NCBI RefSeq assembly: GCF_038896935.1
Contig: NZ_JBANDC010000011.1
Location: 1 to 64,000, forward strand
Reading direction: 5' to 3'
DNA from: Collimonas rhizosphaerae
GTDB taxonomy: Bacteria > Pseudomonadota > Gammaproteobacteria > Burkholderiales > Burkholderiaceae_D
DNA length: 64,000 nt
Part shown: positions 44,177 through 53,752 of the stretch, piece by piece
Layout: every line of letters starts with the position of its first letter
How positions within the stretch are numbered: position 1 is the stretch's first letter
Program-made: the position numbers and the translations under genes
The notes under the pieces: generated by a model
What the model saw: only the letters and a program-made list of their open reading frames with translations
Databases searched by the model: none
Told to the model about the DNA's origin: nothing

Positions 44177-44207
44177 GAGCATGCAGCTGGCGGACAGCCG
44201 GCAAAAT

Positions 44208-44474
44208 TCAACCCTGCCTGCGGCGGCATTCTTCGACAAAAGCCAGCAAGGCGGGATCGCGCAGCGCGCATACCTCGAACAGGCCGAGTGCATCCAGCGC
44301 CGCAAGCGCCTCGGCCATGTGCTGCTCCGCTTCCTGGCGGCGGCCCGGCGCCGCCGACGGATCCAGGAAGGTCCGGGCATTGGCCAGAAAGGCGCCGACA
44401 GTGCCCTTGCGCACGACGGTGCCGTTGAAATCGCCGCTATCGAAGTGGTTTGGAAGTAGGTCTTCTGCTCGCAT
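44208..44474 (-). CDS. Small conserved-looking hypothetical protein
   Basis: 88 aa, mostly helical by composition, with RRQEAEQHMAEALAALDALGLFEVCALRDPALLAFVEECRRRQG. A good site (TGGAGC) precedes the ATG. No domain recognised. It is divergent from the AraC regulator at 44557 and could be its target. Convergent with the amidase gene. Confidence 0.6.
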   Translation of the reverse strand: MRAEDLLPNHFDSGDFNGTVVRKGTVGAFLANARTFLDPSAAPGRRQEAEQHMAEALAALDALGLFEVCALRDPALLAFVEECRRRQG

Positions 44475-44556
44475 GGTTGTGCTCCATTAAGAAAGGAGCC
44501 CCAGTATGCGACGCAAGAAATGGCCTGGCTTGCGTCGTTAAGCCATAATATGTCGC

Positions 44557-45357
44557 ATGCAAGCCAAACCACAAACCCTGCTCGATCCCGCCCGCGCCGA
44601 CGGCCAAGCCGGACCGCAAGTCATCGCGGTGCATTGCCGCAGCGACGATTTCCGCGCCACGCCGCTCCATAGCCATGCGCGCGGCCAGCTGATCGCTGCG
44701 ACCGGCGGTTTGCTCAGCATCGATACCGGCGACGAACGGCTGGTGGTGCCGCCCAGCCACGCCGTCTGGATCCCGGGCCATCAGCCGCACAGCCTGCGCT
44801 CGCACGGCCCCTTCGACGGCTGGAGCGTTTATGTCGCGCCCGCCGCCTGTGCCGGTCTCCCGCGGCAAGCGCTGGTGCTGCAAGTCTCTGGCCTGCTGCG
44901 GGCAGCCGTGTTGCGAGCCGCAAGCTGGTCCGATGCCCTCATGCCCGATGCAATGCAAGCGCGCGTACTGGCCGTCATCCTCGATGAAATCGCCAGCCTG
45001 CCGCGCGCAAGACTGGCGTTGCCGCTGCCGGCGGAACGCCGCCTGAAAAAAATCGCCCAGGCCCTGGCCGACAATCCGGCGGACCAGCGCAGCCTGCAGC
45101 AATGGGCTGAATGGGCTGCGATTGCGCCCAGGACGTTGAGCCGTCGCTTCGCCGCCGAAACCGGCATGCCGTTTTCCGAATGGCGCCAGCGTGCACGGCT
45201 GATGCGCGCCCTGGAACTGCTGATGGCGGGACAGCCGGTGACCGGCATCGCGCTTGATCTCGGGTATGACAGCCTGAGTGCATTCATCGCCATGTTCCGG
45301 CGCTCGCTGGGCGTCTCCCCGAGCAAATACCTGTCTGCAAAAAACAGCGTAGCCTGA
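44557..45357 (+). CDS. AraC-family transcriptional regulator with N-terminal cupin
   Basis: 266 aa. Residues about 25-110 are an AraC-type cupin (FRATPLHSHARGQLIAATGG, WIPGHQPHSLRSHG). Residues about 160-262 carry the two HTH motifs (SLQQWAEWAAIAPRTLSRRFAAETG and GYDSLSAFIAMFRRSLGVSPSKYL). The pattern matches the YdeC/NimR type whose target is often the adjacent divergent gene. Effector unknown. Confidence 0.9.
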   Translation: MQAKPQTLLDPARADGQAGPQVIAVHCRSDDFRATPLHSHARGQLIAATGGLLSIDTGDERLVVPPSHAVWIPGHQPHSLRSHGPFDGWSVYVAPAACAGLPRQALVLQVSGLLRAAVLRAASWSDALMPDAMQARVLAVILDEIASLPRARLALPLPAERRLKKIAQALADNPADQRSLQQWAEWAAIAPRTLSRRFAAETGMPFSEWRQRARLMRALELLMAGQPVTGIALDLGYDSLSAFIAMFRRSLGVSPSKYLSAKNSVA

Positions 45358-45485
45358 ACCGGCATCGAGCACGGGCAGCGCAGCAGTTTTTACGCCTCGT
45401 TTACAAGCCCGCCAGTCCTTTTTAGAGAATCTTTACGTCCCGCCTGCTAACCTGTAGTCACCTAAACGACCAGTAGATACCTTCT

Positions 45486-45851
45486 ATGAATCAGGTAATT
45501 CCAGCAGCATGGCGCTTCTCTTCGCTTCCCGCTGCCGTCTCGAAAAAAATCCAGGCCCCTGCCTTGCCCTTCTCTTCGCATTCGTATCGCCAGCCGACTC
45601 TCCCGACCCACAAAGATTTCATGATGCGCATCACCGTGGATGCCGCCTCGGTCGCCGAGCTGCGCCGCATCATCGTCGGCACCTGCGGCGACCTGATGAT
45701 CTACATGCGCGTCAAGCCGGTCGATCACGCCAGCAAGATGAAATTCTGGCTGTGCCTGAGCAAGGGCTCGATCGACGCCGTCATCGGCAACATCATGCGC
45801 GCCTTGCCGCAGGCAGAATTCGGCCGCATCACGCCATTGCTGCCGGCATGA
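45486..45851 (+). CDS. Hypothetical protein with a conserved-looking 75-residue core
   Basis: 121 aa from 45486. The core starting at the internal MMRITVDAASVAELRRIIVGTCGDLMIYMRVKPVDHASKMKFWLCLSKGSIDAVIGNIMRALPQAEFG looks like a small alpha/beta regulatory (ACT-like) fold, so the true start may be the ATG at 45621 or 45624. The upstream 45 residues are low-complexity. No strong ribosome site decides. Function unknown; it lies 51 bp before the dapA-like gene. Confidence 0.6.
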   Translation: MNQVIPAAWRFSSLPAAVSKKIQAPALPFSSHSYRQPTLPTHKDFMMRITVDAASVAELRRIIVGTCGDLMIYMRVKPVDHASKMKFWLCLSKGSIDAVIGNIMRALPQAEFGRITPLLPA

Positions 45852-45902
45852 GCATGGCTACTGCCCCCACATCATTCCAACCTCTACTGAAAACAGAACA
45901 TC

Positions 45903-46847
45903 ATGTCCATTTTTGAAGGCATCTGGGTTCCCCTCGTCACGCCTTTCCGCCAGGGCAAGCTTGATCTCTACGGCGCGCAGCAACTGGCCCTGAATCTATC
46001 CGCTGCCGGCGTGCATGGCCTGGTGGCATGCGGCACCACCGGCGAAGCCGCCACCCTGAACGAGCATGAACAAGACAAGCTGCTGTGCGGCGTGATGGAA
46101 GCGGTGCAAGACCGCTGTCCGGTGGCGATGGGCATCGGCGGCAGCGACACGCGCGCGGTGACCGAGAAAATCGAGCGCCTGAACGCCTTGCGCCCGGCCG
46201 CTTTCCTGGTTTCGGCGCCGTCCTATGTGCGGCCGTCGCAAGAAGGCATACGCCTGCATTTCGAAGCGCTGGCCGCAGTCGCCGAGAGCCCGCTGGTCCT
46301 GTACAACATCCCGGCCAGGACCGGCGTCAATATCGATGTCGCTACCGTGAGCGCGCTGGAACAGCATGCCAATATCGTGGCGATCAAGGAAAGCAGCGGC
46401 AACCTGGCCCAAACCATGGAACTGATCAACCGTACCAGCCTGCGTGTCCTGTGCGGCGACGATTCCTTGCTGTTCAATATGCTCTGCCTGGGCGGGCACG
46501 GCGCGATTTCCGCCGCGGCGCACATACGGCCCGACCTGTTTGTGCATTTGTTCGAACTGGTGCGCGCCGCCCAGCTCGGTTCGGCGCGCGCCCTGTTCAA
46601 GCAGCTGCTGCCGATGATCCAGCTGCTGTTCTCGGAACCGAATCCTGGTCCGGTAAAGGCAGCGCTGGCCATGCAAGGCCAGATACAGGACGAACTGCGG
46701 CTGCCGATGACACGGATGTCAGCGGCGGGCCGGGTCAAGCTGGCCAGGGCGCTGGAAAAACTGATGACGGTGCCGGTTGCCGGCAAGAGCGCGCAGCCGG
46801 AATCGGCCGTGCGCGGCAAATCCCGGCTGCTGGGCCTGGTGAGATGA
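45903..46847 (+). CDS. DapA-family aldolase (dihydrodipicolinate synthase-like)
   Basis: 314 aa class I aldolase (TIM barrel). VPLVTPFRQGKLD, ACGTTGEAATLN, the Tyr in LYNIPARTGVN, and the Schiff-base Lys in IVAIKESSGN are all present. DHDPS makes the lysine/diaminopimelate precursor from pyruvate and aspartate semialdehyde, but the superfamily also has other pyruvate aldolases. The general features fit DHDPS, and no lysine genes are adjacent, so true DapA status is uncertain. Confidence 0.85.
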   Translation: MSIFEGIWVPLVTPFRQGKLDLYGAQQLALNLSAAGVHGLVACGTTGEAATLNEHEQDKLLCGVMEAVQDRCPVAMGIGGSDTRAVTEKIERLNALRPAAFLVSAPSYVRPSQEGIRLHFEALAAVAESPLVLYNIPARTGVNIDVATVSALEQHANIVAIKESSGNLAQTMELINRTSLRVLCGDDSLLFNMLCLGGHGAISAAAHIRPDLFVHLFELVRAAQLGSARALFKQLLPMIQLLFSEPNPGPVKAALAMQGQIQDELRLPMTRMSAAGRVKLARALEKLMTVPVAGKSAQPESAVRGKSRLLGLVR

Positions 46848-46922
46848 GACGCTCTGTCCTTACCGGCGGCCGATTTCCACGCAATACTTGCAAAAAATGC
46901 TTGATGCGTGTCCAATCGCCTT

Positions 46923-48005
46923 ATGAAAATTTCCCCTGCACTCCCCATATGGTCCATTGCCGCTCCGGTCGCCGGCTGGCTCCTGCTCGGCGGCGCGAGC
47001 TTTAATCCAGGCGGTTTTTACACGATATTGCTGGTGATCGGCTTGCTCGGCAGCGTGCTGGCGGCGGTGTACCACGCCGAGGTCGTCGCGCACCGGGTCG
47101 GCGAACCTTACGGCACGCTGGTGCTGGCGCTGGCGGTGACCCTGATCGAAGTGGCGCTGATCGTCTCGCTGATGCTGGCCGGCGGCGAAGAAACCACGGG
47201 CCTGGCGCGCGATACCGTATTTGCCGCCATCATGATCATCCTCAACGGCATCGTCGGCATCTGCCTGCTGGTCGGCGCCAGCCGCCACAAGGAACAGAGT
47301 TTCGGCTTGCTGGGCGTGAGCGCTTCGCTGGCGACGCTGGCGGCGATCGCGGTGCTGACGCTGGTGCTGCCCAACTACACCTCGAGCGCCGCGGGCCCGT
47401 TCTACAGTCCCAGCCAGCTGGCGTTCATCGCCGTCATCTCGCTGATACTGTACGGCACCTTCGTGCTGGTGCAGACCGTGCGCCATCGCGATTACTTCTT
47501 GCCGGAAGAAGCTGTCAACGATGAAGATGTCCACGCGGCGCCGCCATCGGCCAAGGTGGCCGCGCTCAGCGGCGGCTTGCTGCTGATTTGCCTGGGAGCG
47601 GTGGTGCTGCTGGCGAAATCGCTGGCGCCGGCCCTGGAAACCGCGGTGGCGAGCGTCGGCGCGCCCAAGACCCTGGTCGGCATCATCATTGCCGCCGTGG
47701 TGCTGCTGCCGGAGGGACTGGCCGCGGTGCGCGCGGCGCGCGCCAACCGCCTGCAGACCAGCCTCAACCTGGCGCTGGGTTCGGCGCTGGCCAGCATCGG
47801 CCTGACCATTCCGGCGGTTGCCATCGTTTCGCTCACCACCGGCTGGACCCTGTCGCTCGGCCTGGACGTCAAATCCACCGTGCTGCTGCTGCTGTCTTTC
47901 ATCGTCGCCACGCTGTCGCTCGGCACCGGCCGCACCACGGTCATGCAAGGCACGGTGCACCTGGTGATTTTTGCGGTTTACCTGTTCACCACCATCGTTC
48001 CCTGA
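46923..48005 (+). CDS. Ca2+/H+ antiporter, ChaA-type
   Basis: 360 aa with about eleven membrane helices in two inverted repeats. The alpha repeats carry GTLVLALAVTLIEVALIVSLML (about 65-86) and VVLLPEGLAAVRAARANRLQTSLNLALGSALASIGLTIP, with the acidic EVALI and PEGLA sites typical of the CaCA exchangers. It exports calcium or monovalent cations in exchange for protons. ATG 46923 and GTG 46908 are both possible starts, and neither has a clear ribosome site. It is 75 bp downstream of the dapA-like gene. Confidence 0.87.
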   Translation: MKISPALPIWSIAAPVAGWLLLGGASFNPGGFYTILLVIGLLGSVLAAVYHAEVVAHRVGEPYGTLVLALAVTLIEVALIVSLMLAGGEETTGLARDTVFAAIMIILNGIVGICLLVGASRHKEQSFGLLGVSASLATLAAIAVLTLVLPNYTSSAAGPFYSPSQLAFIAVISLILYGTFVLVQTVRHRDYFLPEEAVNDEDVHAAPPSAKVAALSGGLLLICLGAVVLLAKSLAPALETAVASVGAPKTLVGIIIAAVVLLPEGLAAVRAARANRLQTSLNLALGSALASIGLTIPAVAIVSLTTGWTLSLGLDVKSTVLLLLSFIVATLSLGTGRTTVMQGTVHLVIFAVYLFTTIVP

Positions 48006-48096
48006 ATCAATCCCGGAACCGGCCAGCCAGTTCCGGGTTTTCCGCACCAACCGGTATCGTTTTTTGCGGCGGCCCCAGGGTCGCCGCATAGCGCAG

Positions 48097-48111
48097 CACC
48101 ATGCTGGTGCG
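48097..48111. promoter_or_regulatory. NtrC-type enhancer dyad upstream of urtA
   Basis: GCACCA-TGC-TGGTGC is a perfect 6-bp inverted repeat with a 3-base spacer, the form of the strong NtrC site at E. coli glnA. It lies 122 bp upstream of the putative sigma-54 -24 element at 48234, a typical enhancer distance. Confidence 0.65.
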
Positions 48112-48233
48112 CTTATCCTGCACCAAAATCCCCTCTCACCAAATATGGGCGCCGCGCGTCTCGCCGGCGTCAATATTGCTTCAGATTCAAGTCGTTCTCC
48201 CCGAATCCGGCGCATGGCGCCGTCCCGCCTCTC

Positions 48234-48249
48234 TGGCATGCATTCTGCT
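48234..48249 (+). promoter_or_regulatory. Putative sigma-54 promoter of the urt operon
   Basis: TGGCATGCATTCTGCT matches TGGCACG-N4-TTGCW with exact GG/GC spacing and two mismatches. It is 104 bp upstream of the urtA ATG. With the NtrC dyad it indicates nitrogen-limitation control of urea uptake. Confidence 0.65.
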
Positions 48250-48352
48250 AATGCCATTGTGTAATCGGCGCATCCCCGCACCAGGTTTGCCGCAGGCTTT
48301 CTTTGCTCGTGCTTTTTCTGTTTTTTATCGCTCATAACCGGAGGAGAAATTC

Positions 48353-49606
48353 ATGTCACGTCGCACCCTTCTGAAAGCTACCGCACTCGGCGCTTTCGCC
48401 CTGGCCGCCAGCTCCTGGCTGCCGTCTGCATTTGCCGCGGACACCATCAAGGTAGGCATCCTGCATTCGCTGTCGGGCACCATGGCGATCTCTGAAACCT
48501 CGCTGAAGGATGTGGCCCTGATGGCGATCGAAGAGATCAACGCCAACGGCGGCGTGATGGGCAAGCAACTGGAGCCGGTGGTGGTCGACCCGGCTTCCAA
48601 CTGGCCGCTGTTCGCCGAAAAGGCGCGCCAGCTGATTTCGCAGGACAAGGTGTCGGTGGTGTTCGGCTGCTGGACCTCGGTTTCGCGCAAATCGGTGCTG
48701 CCGGTCTTCAAGGAACTCAACAGCCTGCTGTTCTATCCGGTGCAGTATGAAGGCGAAGAGCTGGAGAAGAACGTGTTCTACACCGGCGCCGCGCCTAACC
48801 AGCAAGCGATCCCGGCCACCGAATACCTGATGTCGAAAGAAGGCGGCGGCGCCAAGCGCTTCGTCCTGCTCGGCACCGACTATGTCTACCCGCGCACCAC
48901 CAACAAGATCCTGCGCTCCTTCCTGCACAGCAAGGGCGTGAAGGATACGGATATCGACGAAGTCTACACGCCGTTCGGCCACTCCGATTACCAGACCATC
49001 GTCGCCAACATCAAGAAATTTTCCGCCGGCGGCAAGACTGCAGTGATCTCGACCATCAACGGCGATTCCAATGTGCCGTTCTACAAGGAACTGGGCAATG
49101 CCGGCCTGAAAGCCACGGACGTGCCGGTGGTAGCGTTCTCGGTCGGTGAAGAAGAATTGCGCGGCGTCGACGCCAAGCCGCTGGTCGGCCACCTGGCCGC
49201 ATGGAATTATTTCGAGTCGGTGAAAAACCCGGTCAACACCGCCTTCATCAAGAAATGGAAAGCCTACGCCGTCGCCAAGAAACTGCCGAACGCCAGCACC
49301 GTAGTCACCAACGATCCGATGGAAGCGACCTATGTCGGCATCTACATGTGGAAACAGGCCGTGGAAAAAGCCAAGTCCACCGACACCGACAAAGTGATCG
49401 CCGCCATGTCCGGCCAGAAATTCAAGGCCCCGTCTGGCTATGAACTGGAAATGGACGCCACCAACCATCACCTGCACAAGCCGGTAATGATCGGCGAAAT
49501 CAAGGCTGACGGCCAATTCAACGTAGTCAACAAAACCAAGACCACAATCCGCGCACAGCCTTGGAGCCCGTACATCCCAGGCAACGAAAGCAAGCAAAAA
49601 CTCTGA
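48353..49606 (+). CDS. urtA: Urea ABC transporter, substrate-binding protein UrtA
   Basis: 417 aa. N-terminus MSRRTLLKATALGAFALAASSWLPSAFA is a Tat-like signal (SRRTLLKA) ending near residue 28. The mature part is a type 1 periplasmic binding protein with the UrtA patterns VGILHSLSGTMAISE, FGCWTSVSRKSVLPVF, LLFYPVQYEGEE and GTDYVYPRTTNKI. It captures urea in the periplasm. Ribosome site GGAGGAGA. First gene of the urea block, behind NtrC/sigma-54-like sites, and separated from urtB by 542 bp of repeats. Confidence 0.97.
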   Translation: MSRRTLLKATALGAFALAASSWLPSAFAADTIKVGILHSLSGTMAISETSLKDVALMAIEEINANGGVMGKQLEPVVVDPASNWPLFAEKARQLISQDKVSVVFGCWTSVSRKSVLPVFKELNSLLFYPVQYEGEELEKNVFYTGAAPNQQAIPATEYLMSKEGGGAKRFVLLGTDYVYPRTTNKILRSFLHSKGVKDTDIDEVYTPFGHSDYQTIVANIKKFSAGGKTAVISTINGDSNVPFYKELGNAGLKATDVPVVAFSVGEEELRGVDAKPLVGHLAAWNYFESVKNPVNTAFIKKWKAYAVAKKLPNASTVVTNDPMEATYVGIYMWKQAVEKAKSTDTDKVIAAMSGQKFKAPSGYELEMDATNHHLHKPVMIGEIKADGQFNVVNKTKTTIRAQPWSPYIPGNESKQKL

Positions 49607-49630
49607 CCGTAGCGGCATCAAGGCTGTTGG

Positions 49631-49732
49631 TTTTGACGTTGCTGTTGTAGTTGTTTTTGACGTTGGGGTTGCTTTTGACGTTGGAGTTGCTTTTGACGTT
49701 GGAGTTGCTTTTGACGTTGCCGTTGCTTTTGA
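49631..49732. repeat. 18-bp tandem repeat array
   Basis: Four consecutive 18-bp units of TTTTGACGTTGNNGTTGC span 49655-49726, with a degenerate unit at 49631 (24-bp step) and a partial unit after 49726. No spacers, so not a CRISPR. It lies 25 bp after the urtA stop. The units vary at two positions (GG/GA/CC), like a minisatellite. Confidence 0.85.
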
Positions 49733-49751
49733 ATTCCGCATTGGGACGTTG

Positions 49752-49844
49752 CCAAATCCGGCGCGTGCCAGCCGGGAATTGTGGGGGACATGTTTGAGCC
49801 GAAGGCGAGTTTGTCCCCCACCCGGCTGGCACGCGCCGGATTTG
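49752..49844. repeat. Long inverted repeat (25-bp perfect arms) downstream of urtA
   Basis: Arms 49752-49776 and 49820-49844 are exact reverse complements over 25 bp. Inside them TGGGGGACA (49782-49790) pairs with TGTCCCCCA (49812-49820), so a long stable hairpin can form. It belongs to a dispersed intergenic repeat style seen in Burkholderiales genomes. Confidence 0.8.
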
Positions 49845-49883
49845 GGGACCTGACCGAAGGGAAGGCAACGGCTTTGCGGTCGC

Positions 49884-49932
49884 CTTTCTTTGCTTACTTT
49901 TTGGCGCCCGGCTAGGGGCGAAGCAAAGAAAG
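49884..49932. repeat. Inverted repeat with 12-bp arms (CTTTCTTTGCTT type)
   Basis: CTTTCTTTGCTT (49884-49895) pairs perfectly with AAGCAAAGAAAG (49921-49932), followed by a GC-rich stretch. Together with the neighbouring repeat it forms a continuous intergenic repeat block to about 49980. Open reading frames through it are artefacts. Confidence 0.7.
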
Positions 49933-50037
49933 TGAGCGGCTGCCGGGCCGCCCCCGGCTTGTACCCACGGAGCAGTGAACGTTTTAGATAACACCGAACG
50001 AAGGACATCGCACGCCACCGAACGTACTCCGTAGCCC

Positions 50038-50099
50038 GTTAAATGGGGTCAGAGTAATTTTCGCAAAAGGCGCGAAAAAAAACTCTGACCCCATTTAAC
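50038..50099. repeat. Solo GGGGTCAGAGT palindrome between urtA and urtB
   Basis: Left arm 50038-50064 and right arm 50072-50099 pair across the ATGGGGTCAGAGT core and the TTTTCGC end. Same core as the hairpins in the two composite repeats, but single and with a different outer sequence (GTTAAAT). It ends 49 bp before the urtB start. Confidence 0.8.
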
Positions 50100-50148
50100 T
50101 ACCGTCCCGTAATGCCAAGGCAGGAAAAATCGGCTCGCAAACAGACTA

Positions 50149-51753
50149 ATGAAAATCTCAAGAAAAATTCTTCTCATTGCAAGTTTGTGCCTGCACACCG
50201 CGCTGGCGCACGCCAGGATCGACCCGGCGCTGCTCAAGCCGCTGGCCGGCGACGATCCCGATGCACGCATAGCCGCAGTCAACCAGATCGCCGCACTGGC
50301 CAACGACGACGCACTAAAGATCCTGAACGCGCTGAATACCGACGCCCTGTACGCCCGCCCCGACGGCACCATACTGATCGTCGACGACACCCAGGCATTC
50401 AACCCAGCCACCGACCAGACCTCGCCCGCACCCGACGACGCCGAAGGCATCAGCGTCAACAACCGCCTGCGCGGCGTAGTGGAAGGCGCCCTGTCCGGCC
50501 TGAAACTGTTTTCCGCCAACCGCAACCAGCGCATTGCCGCCGCCACGGAACTGATAAAAACCGCCGACCCGGCGCAAATCCCGCTGATCAGCAAAGCCCT
50601 GCACCAGGAAAGCGATCCCGAAATCCAGGCCATCCTGCAACAGGTGATCGCCACCGCCAACCTGCACTCGCCCGAAGCCGCCACCCGCAAGGCCGCGGTG
50701 CAAACCCTGGCCGGCAGCACCAACGCCAACCTGCGCCCCGCCCTGCAAAACCTGCTCGACAAGAACCCGGACGGCAGTTATGTCGAGCCGGATCCGGCGG
50801 TACGCATCGAAGCAGTGCGCACCCTGGGCGTGCTGGACCGCCACCTGGCGACGGTCGATTTCATCGGCAAGGTGTTCTATGGCATCTCGCTCGGCAGCGT
50901 GCTGTTGCTGGCCGCGCTCGGGCTGGCGATCACTTTCGGCCTGATGGGCATCATCAACATGGCGCACGGCGAACTGCTGATGATAGGCGCCTACACCACC
51001 TATGTCTGCCAGCTGCTGTTCCGCCAGTATTTCCCGGGCGCGCTGGACGGCTACCTGCTGGTCGCGCTGCCGGCCGCCTTCATCGTCACCGCCGCGGTCG
51101 GCATCGTGCTGGAGCGGTTGGTGCTGCGCTGGCTGTACGGCCGGCCGCTGGAAACCCTGCTCTGCACCTGGGGCATCAGCCTGATGCTGATGCAGCTGGT
51201 GCGTTCCATCTTCGGCGCCCAGAACGTCGAAGTCGCCAATCCCAGCTGGATGTCGGGCGGCGTCACCGTGCTCGGTTCGCTGGTGCTGTCGTATAACCGC
51301 ATCGTGATCATTTTCTTCGCGCTGGCCGTGGTGCTGGCGGTGTGGCTGATCCTGAACAAGACCCGGCTCGGCCTGTTCGTGCGGGCGGTCATGCAAAACC
51401 GCCGCATGGCGTCCTGCGTCGGCGTCTCGACCGGCAAGATCGACATGATGACTTTCGGCCTCGGCTGCGGCATCGCCGGCCTCGGCGGCGTGGCGCTGTC
51501 GCAGCTGGGCAATGTCGGGCCGGACCTGGGCCAGGGCTACATCGTCGACTCCTTCATGGTGGTGGTGCTGGGCGGCGTCGGCCAGCTGGCCGGCACCGTG
51601 ATCGCCGCGTTCGGCCTGGGCGAAGTCAACAAGTTCCTGGAGCCGGTGGCCGGCGCCGTGCTGGCCAAGATCGCGATCCTGGTCTTCATCATCGTCTTCA
51701 TTCAAAAACGCCCGCAAGGCCTGTTTGCGCTGAAAGGCAGGAGCGTCGAATGA
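50149..51753 (+). CDS. urtB: Urea ABC transporter, permease UrtB
   Basis: 534 aa. A signal peptide (to about 23) and a roughly 230-residue periplasmic helical-repeat region (AATELIKTADPAQIPLISKAL, IEAVRTLGVLDRHLATVDFIG) precede the LIV-type permease domain (about 250-525: YGISLGSVLLLAALGLAITFGLMGIINMAHGELLMIGAYTT). The long N-terminal domain is characteristic of UrtB. It forms the channel with UrtC. Its stop overlaps the urtC start (ATGA). Confidence 0.96.
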   Translation: MKISRKILLIASLCLHTALAHARIDPALLKPLAGDDPDARIAAVNQIAALANDDALKILNALNTDALYARPDGTILIVDDTQAFNPATDQTSPAPDDAEGISVNNRLRGVVEGALSGLKLFSANRNQRIAAATELIKTADPAQIPLISKALHQESDPEIQAILQQVIATANLHSPEAATRKAAVQTLAGSTNANLRPALQNLLDKNPDGSYVEPDPAVRIEAVRTLGVLDRHLATVDFIGKVFYGISLGSVLLLAALGLAITFGLMGIINMAHGELLMIGAYTTYVCQLLFRQYFPGALDGYLLVALPAAFIVTAAVGIVLERLVLRWLYGRPLETLLCTWGISLMLMQLVRSIFGAQNVEVANPSWMSGGVTVLGSLVLSYNRIVIIFFALAVVLAVWLILNKTRLGLFVRAVMQNRRMASCVGVSTGKIDMMTFGLGCGIAGLGGVALSQLGNVGPDLGQGYIVDSFMVVVLGGVGQLAGTVIAAFGLGEVNKFLEPVAGAVLAKIAILVFIIVFIQKRPQGLFALKGRSVE

Positions 51754-52885
51754 GCAGCGCAACCCTACCGGTTTCCCAGCAGATCGCCGCCACCAGGACG
51801 CCGTTGTTTTCGCGTCCAGCATGGAGCGGGATCATTTTCTGCAGCGTGGTCCTGGCCCTGCTGCCGGTGCTCAACCTGGCCTTCCCTGCCGGCCATGTAC
51901 TGCACATTTCCGGCTACACGGTAGCCCTGGTCGGCAAGTTCATGTGCTACGCCATGGCGGCGCTGGCGCTCGACCTGGTATGGGGCTACACCGGCATCCT
52001 GTCGCTCGGCCACGGCGTATTCTTTGCACTGGGCGGCTACGCCCATGGCATGTACCTGATGCGGGCGATCGGCCGCGACGGCGTCTATCAAAGCAACCTG
52101 CCCGACTTCATGGTGTTCCTCGACTGGAAAACCTATCCATGGTTCTGGTCGCTGACCGACCATTTCTGGTACTGCATGGCGCTGGTGGTGCTGGTGCCGG
52201 GCGTGCTGGCTTTCGTGTTCGGCTATTTCGCCTTCCGCTCGCGCATCAAGGGCGTGTATTTCTCGATCATCACGCAAGCCATGACCTTCGCCTTCATGCT
52301 GCTGTTCTTCCGCAACAACACCGGCTTCGGCGGCAACAACGGCTTCACCGATTTCAAGCGCATCCTGGGTTACTCCATCACGGCGCCGTCGACCAAGGCG
52401 GTGCTGTACCTGATCACGCTGGCCTTCCTGCTGGGCGCCCTGCTGCTGTGCCGCTGGATCGTCACCTCCAAGCTCGGCAGGGTTCTGCAGGCAGTGCGCG
52501 ATTCCGAATCGCGCCTGATGTTCATCGGCTACAACCCGCTCTGGTTCAAGCTGTTCGTGTGGACCTTGTCGGCGGTCCTGTGCGGCATTGCCGGCGCCTT
52601 GTACGTGCCGCAAGTCGGCATCATCAATCCGTCCGAGATGTCGCCGGCGAATTCGATCGAAATGGTGATCTGGGCCGCGGTCGGCGGCCGCGGCTCGCTG
52701 CTGGGGCCGATCATCGGCGCCTTCTCGGTGAACGGCCTGAAGAGCTGGTTCACCGGCGCCTTCCCCGACCTGTGGCTGTACGCGCTCGGCTTGATTTTCA
52801 TCCTGGTCACGCTGTTCATGCCGCAGGGGATCCTGGGCCTGGCCGACAAGCTGAAGAGCAAATTCAAGAGTGGCAAGGAGAGCGC

Positions 52886-52889
<4 letters not shown>
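51750..52889 (+). CDS. urtC: Urea ABC transporter, permease UrtC
   Basis: 379 aa LIV-type permease (LivM-like). MAALALDLVWGYTGILSLGHGVFFALGGYAHGMYLM and FRNNTGFGGNNGFTDF are UrtC features; VWAAVGGRGSLLGPIIGAF-like end region (IWAAVGGRGSLLGPIIGAF). The start at 51750 overlaps the urtB stop, preceded by GGAG. Pairs with UrtB in the inner membrane. The stop overlaps the urtD start (ATGA). Confidence 0.96.
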
Positions 52890-53746
<857 letters not shown>

Positions 53747-53752
53747 AAGACT

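Noticed and set aside
49631..49732. Tandem repeats considered as a CRISPR array
   Set aside because: Units are directly adjacent with no spacers, and no cas genes are present.
48356..50008. 550-aa open frame antisense to urtA and running into the repeat block
   Set aside because: It is the reverse-frame shadow of urtA extended through tandem repeats; composition is His/Gln/Gly-rich with low-complexity SKATPT repeats and no domain.
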